Part shown: positions 9,042-17,341 of the stretch, piece by piece
Numbering within the stretch: position 1 is the stretch's first letter
Layout of the letters: each line of letters begins with the position of its first letter
NCBI GenBank assembly: GCA_016717105.1
Contig: JADKGF010000009.1
Span: 62,001-126,000 of the forward strand
Source of the DNA: Saprospiraceae bacterium
Lineage (GTDB): Bacteria; Bacteroidota; Bacteroidia; Chitinophagales; Saprospiraceae
Direction: 5' to 3'
DNA length: 64,000 nt
The notes under the pieces: model-generated
What the model saw: the letters and a program-made list of their open reading frames with translations, nothing else
Databases searched by the model: none
What the model was told of the DNA's origin: nothing
Translations under genes and position numbers: made by a program

Positions 9042-11551
9042 ATGATCGATTTTAATAAAAGACTTCTTCAAGAACAGAGCGGTAAGCCTACTAATCCAAT
9101 TGAGATATATGAAACTCTAGATAGATTAGTAGATAAAGGGCCTTTACGACCAGCACAGGAATCCATATTAAATGAATGGTAAAAGCAGAAAAGATGAGAG
9201 GGATTTAATAATCAAACTTCCACAGGTCAGGGAAAAACACTAATAGGGCTTTATGTTGATGTCTCGGCTTAATACAAAGATGGTCAGTACTTTATGTTTG
9301 CCCCAATATTTATCTAGCAGATCAAACAAGGCAACAGGCAAAACAATTCGGGATTAAAACTTGTGATTTCGATTTGGGAAATAACTTTCCTGATGAGTTC
9401 TGGGATAATTCTGCGATTCAAATAACTCATGTGCAAAAGCTTTTTAATGGTTTGACTAAGTTTGGCCTCGGAAATCAATCAATAGAATTAAATACGATAG
9501 TTTTAGATGATTCTCATGCATGCATAGATTCTATAGAGGCATCGACAACTCTATCAATCCCAAAAGGAAGTGAATTATATAGCAATATTGTTCACGTATT
9601 CAGGGATGCTCTTGAAACTCAAGGATATGCAAAATTTCAAGAGATATTATCAGGTGAGTCGAATGAAGTTATGTTAATTCCTTTATTGGTCATGGTTTGA
9701 CCATTATAAGGAAGTTGTCCAAAAGATCATAGAATATAAAAGTGAGAATTATATTCTTTATACTTGGCCAATTATTCGAGACATAATTTCATCATGCAAC
9801 TGTTATGTATCAGCAAGTGTTATTGAAATTAAGCCATATTTAAGCCCTGTAGAATTATTTGGTTCTTTTTCAAAAGCAAAACATCGGATAATGATGTCTG
9901 CAACGACAAATAATGATGCATTTTTCGTGAAAAATTTAGGAATATCACCTGAAACGATTCGAAACCCTTTAGTTTATTCTAAAGAAAAGTGGTCTGGTGA
10001 AAAGTTAATTATAATTCCTTATCAAATCGACGAGCAGCTTGATAGAACCGCAATTGTAAATTGGCTTGCTCAAGAGGTTGAAACTAGAAAAGTTGGAGCA
10101 GTTGTGCTATCTCCAAGTTTTAGTGATGCAGGATTTTGGGAACGCTGTGGAGCAATAGTTGCAACTACATCAGATTTAAGTGATCGCATTGATGATTTAA
10201 AAAATGGGATAAGGAAAAAGACTATTGTGTTTGCAAATAGATATGATGGAATTGACTTGCCTGACGATTCGTGCAGAATACTAATTCTTGATAATATACC
10301 TTATGGTCAAACTTTAGAAGATAAGTACTTCGAAGATGTAAGATCAAATAGTCAATTGATAAACATTAAAGTTGCACAGAAATTGAACAAGGTTTAGGAA
10401 GAGGAGTTAGAGGAGAAAAAGATTATTGTTTTATCTTGCTAACTGGTGGGAGATTAGTAAGTGCAGTTAAAAATCCAAGATTCAAGAAATTCTTTTCATC
10501 TCAAACACAACAACAAATCGATATTGGAGTAGAAGTCACAAAATACGCAGTTGAAGATACTAAAAAGAAAGAATCAAAACAAATTGTAGTAGATGCAATG
10601 AATCAGATGTTATCACGAGATGAAGGATGGAAAAGTTTTTACAGGTTTAAAATGAATGAAATAGACGAGAAAAAAAGAGATGACACTATTTTAGATATTC
10701 TAGAGATAGAGAGAAATGCAGAAATAGCTTTTGCTCAAGGCAATTATCCTAGGGCAAAAGATCAAATATATAATATTATAAATCAATATTGTAAAGATGA
10801 CATTTTAGAGAAAGGATATTATCAACAAGAAATGGCTCGGATGACTTATCCCATGTCGAAAGTTGATAGTAATAAGCTTCAGATTTCTGCCCACAGGGAT
10901 AACAACACTTTATTGCGTCCTAAGGATGGAATGATATTTAAGAAATTGTCTGTAGAAGGAAAAAGGATTGAAAGAATCAAAGAATTTATTCAGCAGTTTG
11001 ATGATTATAGCGGATTGAAAGCACAATTAGAATCGACTTTAGGAAGTTTGAATTTAATCCGAATGCTAAAAATTTGAATTGTCCTTGAGGCGACAGGTAA
11101 GTATATTGGCTTTACAATTGAACGACCTGAAGAAGCATGGAAGGAAGGACCTGATAATTTGTGGGGAGTAAATAAAGGAGAATATATCCTATTTGAATGT
11201 AAATCTGGTACTGAAGAATCTAGAGCTGAAATTCATCAAAGTGAAGCAGAACAGTTATTGAATAGTACCAGATGGTTTGAAGAAAAATACACTGACTGTG
11301 TAGTAAAGCCGGTTATCGTAATTAATCCAAAACTTATGGCAAGAGGTGCATTTCTACCCGAAAATGGGGAGATTTTAGATGTGGAAGGACTGTCAAAACT
11401 TAAAAATCGAATTAGATCTTTTTACATGGAATTTTCTAATTTTGCTTTAGGACAAATTCCTGATTTAACCATTCAAGAGTGGATAAAGAGCCATGATTTA
11501 GAACTGGATGGTATTAAGCAATTATTCAAAAAACCAGTGTATAGAAAATGA
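9042..11551 (+). pseudogene. Broken DEAD/DEAH-type SF2 helicase with C-terminal PD-(D/E)xK nuclease-like domain
   Basis: Fragments in different frames rebuild one protein of about 830 residues. In order: an N-terminal segment (MIDFNKRLLQEQ); Walker A (TGQGKTLIGL near 9227); VLYVCPNIYLADQTRQQAK; the DEAD-like box LDDSHA near 9505; SAT motif (MMSATTNND near 9895); helicase C core (RKKTIVFANR near 10215); motif VI (EQGLGRGVRGEKD near 10390); and near 11150-11200 GPDNLW followed by ILFECKS, which fits a PD-(D/E)xK nuclease. Breaks are seen near 9180, 9220, 9265, 9683 (extra T), 10381 (missing A), 11050 and 11085. That is about seven in 2.5 kb, denser than elsewhere in the window, so real decay is likely on top of any sequencing error. 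Such helicase-nucleases are typical of anti-phage loci; the exact system is not recognised. Confidence 0.72.
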
Positions 11552-11770
11552 TAGTAATAAAAAATAATTCAGCTAACAACTAAGTCTTCATTTTACATGC
11601 ATTGCCTAGAATGAACCATATAAATTATTATAGGCGTTGTGATGAGAAAAAAACTTGCCTAAATAGTCAAGACAATGGGTGAAAAAATGACGATAAGCTC
11701 ACATCGCCAGACTATTTGACATTAGGTCGCAAACATTATTTGACATTAGAAGAACAAAAGATTAGCTGAC
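11552..11770. other. Intergenic debris
   Basis: No open frame of useful length and no recognisable RNA. The stretch leads into the duplicated gene fragment at 11771, which suggests remnants left by rearrangement. Confidence 0.4.
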
Positions 11771-11885
11771 CATTACTTCAATTTGGGCGACCATAAAAAG
11801 AAACAATAAATTGGTTTTCTTCACTTGTATTTGGACGATATTGCTAATTATAATAATGATGGTAAATGGACAAGAAAGATGGGAT
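11771..11885 (+). repeat. Partial copy of the 3' end of the membrane-protein gene at 12999-13346
   Basis: About 115 bases match 13229-13345 closely (for example AAAGAAACAATAAATTGG and ATGGTAAATGGACAAGAAAG in both), with scattered substitutions and an early stop. It encodes only the last membrane helix of the intact gene, so it is a dead fragment from a local duplication. Confidence 0.75.
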
Positions 11886-11910
11886 GATCTAATAAATACT
11901 TACCTAAAAA

Positions 11911-11941
11911 TTGTACTAAATCAGTAAAATTATTATCTTTG
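11911..11941 (+). promoter_or_regulatory. Putative promoter
   Basis: TTG at 11911-11913 and TATCTTTG at 11934-11941 are 20 bases apart and resemble the Bacteroidota -33 and -7 elements. The ATG of the secreted-protein gene is 25 bases further on at 11967. Confidence 0.5.
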
Positions 11942-11966
11942 AATTTAAATCACAAACTAAATTAAC

Positions 11967-12869
11967 ATGAAATCTATAATCTTCGCAGTTCTTATATTAT
12001 TTAATGGACTTATATATTGCCAAGATCAGGGAATCGAATTACCCAATCACCTTGGATTCTTCTATATTTAAGAGACCCAAAGTTCAAATGATCAAACAAC
12101 TAAAAGAGATTGAAAAGTATTCGTTTGAAAATTTGACTACATCATCAAAATGGTGGTATCATCTAACAGTGTCCAGTTGTAAACTTTACTTAGGAAGAGA
12201 TTCGTCATTATATCATTTTTATGAAGCGTATAAAATTAAACCCGAAGCAACCTGCGGAAGTATGAGTGCTCGTCATAATCACTTCTCAAGGTTTTAGAAG
12301 AAGAAAAAGCAACTGGAATAGAAGATGCTTATATAAAGAAAATAAAAAAAGAAACAGGAAGTATTATATTCTCTTGGTATTTGTGGGATTTACCAGATTT
12401 TGATGAGTTTGCTTTTATAGATTCTTGCAATCAGTTATTTCCCCCTGTAAAAGTAGAGCCAATAGATACCACTCAAATCTCAGAAATCATAAGAAAAAGA
12501 GATCAAAAAGATAGAGGCAACATTGAAAAACAGCAGGAATTTGATCAGATTAATCGGGATTTCATAGATAGTCTATATTTACTGAAAGGCACATTAAATG
12601 CTTTTAATGAGGAAGAGATATATCAATTTACTATGGTTGCTCATCACTCCGAAGATTGTGATTGGGTCTACAAGTGGTTAGAACGCTTTATTGACCACTG
12701 TAATAATGGGTATAAGGGTAAATCTATGATTGGTCCACTTCTTGATAGAATGTTGCATCCAAAAGATGGATACTGCACAAAACAAGATGTGCAAAAAAGA
12801 GATTACTTTATCTATATGATCAAGGATAAGTATCCCAAATATTTAGAATCGCGCAAGGTGGATTGGTGA
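11967..12869 (+). pseudogene. Secreted protein of unknown function, interrupted by two frameshifts
   Basis: Three pieces join into about 300 residues. The start (MKSIIFAVLILFNGLIYCQ) is a signal peptide at 11967-12023. The frame changes near 12030, continues as YPITLDSSIFKRPKVQMIKQ, changes again near 12285 into SLLKVLEEEKATGIEDAYIK, and runs to 12869. The mature part is charged, alpha-helical in character, with Trp- and Cys-containing segments near the end. I do not recognise the family. It has its own promoter-like sequence and lies between the helicase remnant and the small membrane protein. Either sequencing error or decay could explain the breaks. Confidence 0.55.
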
Positions 12870-12998
12870 AATGCTGCATTTAATTTTAAAGTAACAGAGG
12901 ATATCGAATTTAGATTTACCAGTTTTATTTCGATTTACTAGACAAACTATTATTTACAGTCTCATTGCAAATGCGAAAAACCCAATAAAACCTTATAA

Positions 12999-13346
12999 AT
13001 GCTTATTAATATGAAATCAAACATCAAATTCAATTGGTCTATTTCCGTCTTGACAATCATGCTAAATGGTATTTTGACATTTATTTGTTTGAGTGAATAT
13101 TATCTTGTAGGGATTCTTAAAAACACTAAAGGCTATCCATTTGGTGGCGAAGGATCTACTCCTTGGTATTATAAGACAGCTGAAATGTATGCTAATGTGA
13201 ATTTGGGATTTGGATTTGTTTTTCTTGTATCATTTCTTACAGTAATTTGGGCGACCTTAAAAAGAAACAATAAATTGGTTTTCTTCACCTACATTTGGAC
13301 GATATTGCTAATTCTAATATTGATGGTAAATGGACAAGAAAGATAG
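12999..13346 (+). CDS. Small integral membrane protein, unknown function
   Basis: 115 residues, or 111 if the second ATG at 13011 is used. Three hydrophobic helices can be seen: about residues 14-37, 72-88 and 94-110. Between the first two is a soluble loop with the sequence GGEGSTPWYY. The end (LMVNGQER) is the part duplicated at 11771-11885. I do not recognise the family. The next gene, a membrane protease, follows on the same strand but seems to have its own promoter. Confidence 0.55.
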   Translation: MLINMKSNIKFNWSISVLTIMLNGILTFICLSEYYLVGILKNTKGYPFGGEGSTPWYYKTAEMYANVNLGFGFVFLVSFLTVIWATLKRNNKLVFFTYIWTILLILILMVNGQER

Positions 13347-13398
13347 GGAGGCACTAATAAATTATTGTTTGATATCAGTATCTATTCGGGCGATTTAT

Positions 13399-13406
13399 TA
13401 TCTTTG
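13399..13406 (+). promoter_or_regulatory. Putative -7 promoter element for the M50-like protease gene
   Basis: TATCTTTG matches TAnnTTTG. A TTTG at 13368-13371 is 27 bases upstream, longer than the usual spacing. The position favours the ATG at 13440 as translation start, since the ATG at 13413 would be only 7 bases away. Confidence 0.4.
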
Positions 13407-13439
13407 AGATCAATGTATTTTCTTAATAAGAGTCTGTTA

Positions 13440-14102
13440 ATGTTTGATCGAATTTATAATGACATTTATGTATCTGAAGGAGGAAATTTTAGATTTTACC
13501 TGAAGTATTTTATATTTTTTATGTTGCTATTTTATGGTTCAATAGTAGTTGGAACTGTGACTCATGAAATTGGACATATCACTGTGGCTAAATTGTTGGG
13601 TTATAATGTCAAAATGGATTACCATTCTATGGATTGGTATAAAAGTGGGCAGGTTGACTTTGTTAAACCAATAAATCACGATATTTTAATAACTTGGGGA
13701 GGCGTTATTGTAACGTGTTTAATTTCAATATTTTCCTTATATTTGCTTATACAGTGTACAGCAATAAATATCAAATTTTGGGTGTATTTGTTTTGTTCGT
13801 TATTCATTTCCCGTCAGATTGTAAATTTATTATTGAGCATAATAGGTAAATTATATTTAGGAAAACAAAGTTATTTTGGAGGCGATGAATTAGCGCTTTC
13901 TCAAATGCATAATTTGAATGAAGGTACAATTTCTATAATTACAGCAATCATAGCAACAATAGTTTGTTCGTATGTTATATTTGTAATTTTACCTAAGAAA
14001 TATTTAATATCATTTTTTGCGGCTAGTCTTATTGGAGGTATTTCTGGGTATTATTTATGGTTTTGCAAGTTAGGCCCTTATGTTTTACCAGCTATCCAAT
14101 GA
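13440..14102 (+). CDS. M50-like membrane metalloprotease
   Basis: 220 residues from the ATG at 13440; the frame stays open to 13365. The zinc motif HEIGH sits near residue 43, inside THEIGHITVAKLLGY, as in M50 site-2-type proteases where the motif follows or lies in the first membrane helix. Five to six hydrophobic segments follow. A second metal ligand is not certain: the family usually has an NxxPxxxxDG-type motif, and here GGDELALSQ near residue 147 may serve. The gene stands alone with its own promoter element. It could cleave a membrane-bound regulator or process a peptide; the substrate is unknown. Confidence 0.65.
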   Translation: MFDRIYNDIYVSEGGNFRFYLKYFIFFMLLFYGSIVVGTVTHEIGHITVAKLLGYNVKMDYHSMDWYKSGQVDFVKPINHDILITWGGVIVTCLISIFSLYLLIQCTAINIKFWVYLFCSLFISRQIVNLLLSIIGKLYLGKQSYFGGDELALSQMHNLNEGTISIITAIIATIVCSYVIFVILPKKYLISFFAASLIGGISGYYLWFCKLGPYVLPAIQ

Positions 14103-14177
14103 GAAGAAATAACTTGACATAAAAGTATTTGATCGATAACCCAATGGTTAAAATAATCATCAAATCCCAATCAAAAC

Positions 14178-14283
14178 CTTCGTGTCCCTTAGTGAAAATC
14201 TTCGTGCCCTTAGTGATAATCAATCCCAATAATACACCAAACCTTAATGATTCTTAGTGTTACCTTAGTGTCCTGAGTGAAAA
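14178..14283. repeat. Degenerate CTTAGTG-type repeats
   Basis: Words of the form TTCGTGTCCCTTAGTG recur four times with small changes (near 14179, 14200, 14251 and 14263). This filler type is common between genes in Bacteroidota. No ORF or RNA is evident. Confidence 0.55.
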
Positions 14284-14370
14284 ACAAGGTAAAATCAACT
14301 AAATCACTGACAAACAGTGGTTAAAAATCAACTAACCTACTCCGTACCTGCTCCGTAGGAGCTCCCTATC

Positions 14371-14454
14371 TACTCCCACCACGTTCCCACCATACTCCCA
14401 CCGAGTTCCCACCGAGTTCCCACGAGATCCCACCGAGTTCCCACGAGCTCCCAC
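14371..14454. repeat. Minisatellite of 10-11 bp units, consensus GAGTTCCCACC
   Basis: About eight imperfect tandem units such as ACGTTCCCACC, ATACTCCCACC, GAGTTCCCACC and GAGATCCCACC. The stretch is far richer in G+C than its surroundings and shows strong strand skew. It lies just past the 3' end of the response-regulator gene. A short frame read through it on the minus strand gives a GNSVG-type repeat peptide but is probably not a gene. Confidence 0.7.
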
Positions 14455-14548
14455 TGGAGTGTCATTAAATTGTATTAAATATTTGAAGCGTAATACCCAA
14501 TCTATGTCTCTAATTTGGTGAGGAACTCCATAGCCTGCCTGCTCACAG

Positions 14549-15187
14549 CTAAACAATCTTATTCCCAATGGCTTTAGTGACTGCTTCTACAGCTGAGTTT
14601 ACCTGCAATTTTTCATAAATATGCTGTACATGAGAATTTACTGTAGGCAGGGAAACAAAACACCGACTGGCTATCATTTTATAACTTAAACCCTGAACCA
14701 AAAGTGAAAGTATTTCTGTTTCTCTTGCAGTAAGTTTGAAATCTTCAGATTTTTGTTTATTTTCAGTACTACCTACAAACCGAAGTACCTGTCGGGCAAT
14801 ACTTGGAGTCATCGGAGCGCCACCTTCGAGCGCTTCATTGATTGCGTCTAATAGTTCCAGAGGCTGTGTTTTTTTCAGAATGTAACCATCAGCACCTGCT
14901 CTTATACAGGCAAATAACTTTTCATCATCTTCAAAAACGGTCTGCATCAGTATTTTAAGGTGTGGGTATTTTGTACGAATTATCGTCACACCTTCTATAC
15001 CATTTACATTGGGCATGTCAATATCCATCAGAACTAAGTCTGGTTCGCTTTTGTCTATATTATTTAATACGTTACTACAGTCGGGAAATGAACCCACACA
15101 GATCATATCATCGGAGAGATCGATTAACATCTCTAGACTTTCTCTTCTTTTGATATTGTCATCAAAAATTACAATTCGTTTGTCCAT
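14549..15187 (-). CDS. NarL/FixJ-family response regulator
   Basis: 212 residues. The receiver domain covers about 1-120, with the acidic pair DD at 9-10, the phosphate acceptor Asp in LVLMDIDMPN near 55, and the conserved Lys in LKKTQP near 105. The LuxR-type helix-turn-helix is at about 148-205 (LTARETEILSLLVQGLSYKM, then TVNSHVQHIYEKL). It starts 45 bases after the sensor kinase gene on the same strand, so the two form a pair. The DNA targets are not known. Confidence 0.9.
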   Translation of the reverse strand: MDKRIVIFDDNIKRRESLEMLIDLSDDMICVGSFPDCSNVLNNIDKSEPDLVLMDIDMPNVNGIEGVTIIRTKYPHLKILMQTVFEDDEKLFACIRAGADGYILKKTQPLELLDAINEALEGGAPMTPSIARQVLRFVGSTENKQKSEDFKLTARETEILSLLVQGLSYKMIASRCFVSLPTVNSHVQHIYEKLQVNSAVEAVTKAIGNKIV

Positions 15188-15232
15188 AACACAAAACTAT
15201 GGTTTTTTACAGTATGATGTACTCATGAATTA

Positions 15233-17340
15233 TCATGATATTTTACACGGTGCAATCAATTCAATGCTTGTGCCATCACCAAGATTTGAGTATAAAGTGA
15301 GTTTGGCATCTATTTCTGCTGCCCTATATCTCATGTTCTTTATACCATTTCCACCAAATGAGTGCCCTGATGTATCTGATTCAAAGCTGCTCGATTCAAA
15401 ACCTTTTCCGTTGTCATGAATAAGTATATGCAGCCTGTGATTTTCTGTACTTATCAGCACTTCCAATAAAGTACACCCAGAATACTTCACAGCATTGCTG
15501 ACCGCTTCTTTACAAATAAGGTAAATATTTTTCCTTTGCTCCATGTTCAGAGCTATTTCTGGCAAGTCTTTATTATCAGTAAAATGGAGTTCAATATTTT
15601 TTTCTTCCGTAACCTGTACTACAAAACTCCGCACACGGTTGACCAAATCATAAAAGTGACCGCTGCCAGTATTTACAGCCCAGACAATGTCACTCATGGC
15701 TTCCATCATTTCACTGGTGCCGGTATTTATTTTTGAGAGGATATTATCAGCCTTATCATTTCCTTTGGTGACTTTTTTTGCCGCTGCAGCGTAAATAGAA
15801 ATACTACTGAGCGTGCTGCCGATTTCATCATGGAAGTCACGAGCTATCCGATTGCGGAGTTTTTCAAGTTGCAATCTCTGGTGCAATCGATAATGGTAGA
15901 ATGAGTATAATAAATAAGCAAATAATGCAATTGACAAAAACTTAAACAATAATGTCTGATACCAGAATGGTTTGCTTATAGTTTTTCATTCCATATACCA
16001 TCAGTATTTGCACCCATTACATAAAATGTATAGTTGCCTGGACTTAAATTGGTATAAGTTACCTCATTTTTACTACTTGGATTAGACCAATCAGTGTCAA
16101 ATCCATCCAGTTTATATTTATACATTTTTTTTTGATTACTCCTGTATTCCAAGGTTGCAAAATTGATACTAAATATATTTTGGCCTGGTTGCAAGGTAAT
16201 TACTTTTGCAAAACCGATAGGTGCGTCTATATTCTTGTTATCATTTGGCCAAGAGATTGTATTGTTGGATATAGTGACTGATGTAAATACTAGCGGGGCT
16301 TCAGGCTGTTTTGTCAATACTTCTTTTGGGTTGAAAATCACAAATCCACCTACACCTCCGAACATCAATTCTCCATTTTGCATTCTCAATGCTGCATAGC
16401 GATTAAATTCGCTGCCAGGCAAGCCGTCGTCATAGGTATAGGTTCTAAATGTTTTATGTAAAGGGTCAAAACAGCTCAATCCCTTGTTGGTACTTATCCA
16501 TAGATTATTAAGACTATCACTGAGTATGCAATACGCAACGTTATTGGGCAAGCCATTATTTTCATTATAGTTGATGCAGTTTCCTGTCGATATTTCAAAT
16601 CGGTTCATACCACCACCTTCAGTACCGAGCCATAGATATTTATCTGGCTCATTTGGGTCAGGGCAAATACTCAATACACCGTCAGCACTTATGCTTCGAG
16701 TGTCATTAGGTATATTTTTCCAATGTTTCCAAGTTTTGTTTTTTACATTTAAAGCATACAAACCATTGATCGAAGCTAACCACAAGACGCCATGATTGTC
16801 CTTGTATAATTGGGAAATATAAGGTTCAGGGGAATCAAAGCTTTCAGGTATTTCATAGGTAGTTGTCTGTGCACCAGTACGCTTGTCGAAGCGTGCTATA
16901 AAATATTTTTTAGTTTTATCTGAAAAAATCAACCATAATTCGCCATTTGTATAATGTATATAAGCCCTAAAATAATCATGTAAGAATTGATTGTAAAAAG
17001 TGATATTTCCTGTTTTGGTATCGTGCGAATATAAATCTCTTGTATAGCTTTCATAGTTTTTCAATAATAAAGCCCAATAGATTCCATCTTTATCCAAAAC
17101 GACATCGCCAAATTCTGGAGCGACTATAAATTTAGGTGAAATTGGCGGCATAAGTGATGACGGCAACTTCGAGAATACTTCTTTTGGGTGTATATCTTTG
17201 AAACTTTTAAATCGTTTTTTTCGTGGATCTCTTTTAATGATACCACAACCATTGCATCCAAACCACTGAATGCCATTTGCATCTGTAAATAACGTGAAAA
17301 TGTTACAATAAGATTTAGATGGGAAATTTGTCAAAACAAT
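15233..17340 (-). CDS. Propeller-type sensor histidine kinase (frameshifted, 5' truncated)
   Basis: Two frames (from about 17335 to 15976, then 15949 to 15233) join when one base is added in the T5 run at 15982-15986; the rebuilt join reads WNEKTISKPFWYQTLL. Domains in order: two-component regulator propeller repeats, a Y_Y_Y domain (YKLDGFDTDWSNPSS ... LSPGNYTFYVMG), one membrane helix, a HisKA_3 dimerisation domain with phospho-acceptor His in RDFHDEIGSTLSS, and a HATPase domain (NGKGF ... GGNGIKNMR). This is the periplasm-sensing partner of the regulator at 14549. The signal peptide and first propeller blades are missing: at about 17335 the sequence turns into antisense of a LamG gene. Confidence 0.78.
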
Positions 17341-17341
17341 T

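Noticed and set aside
14371..14454. CRISPR array
   Set aside because: Units are only 10-11 bp, directly adjacent, with no spacers and no cas genes.
14332..14568. Minus-strand ORF of 78 codons through the minisatellite
   Set aside because: It is a by-product of the tandem repeat and overlaps the end of the response-regulator gene; no start signal or family.
15192..15199. TAGTTTTG as promoter of the response-regulator gene
   Set aside because: It is only 4 bases before the ATG, too close for a normal leader, and the gene is probably co-transcribed with the kinase.
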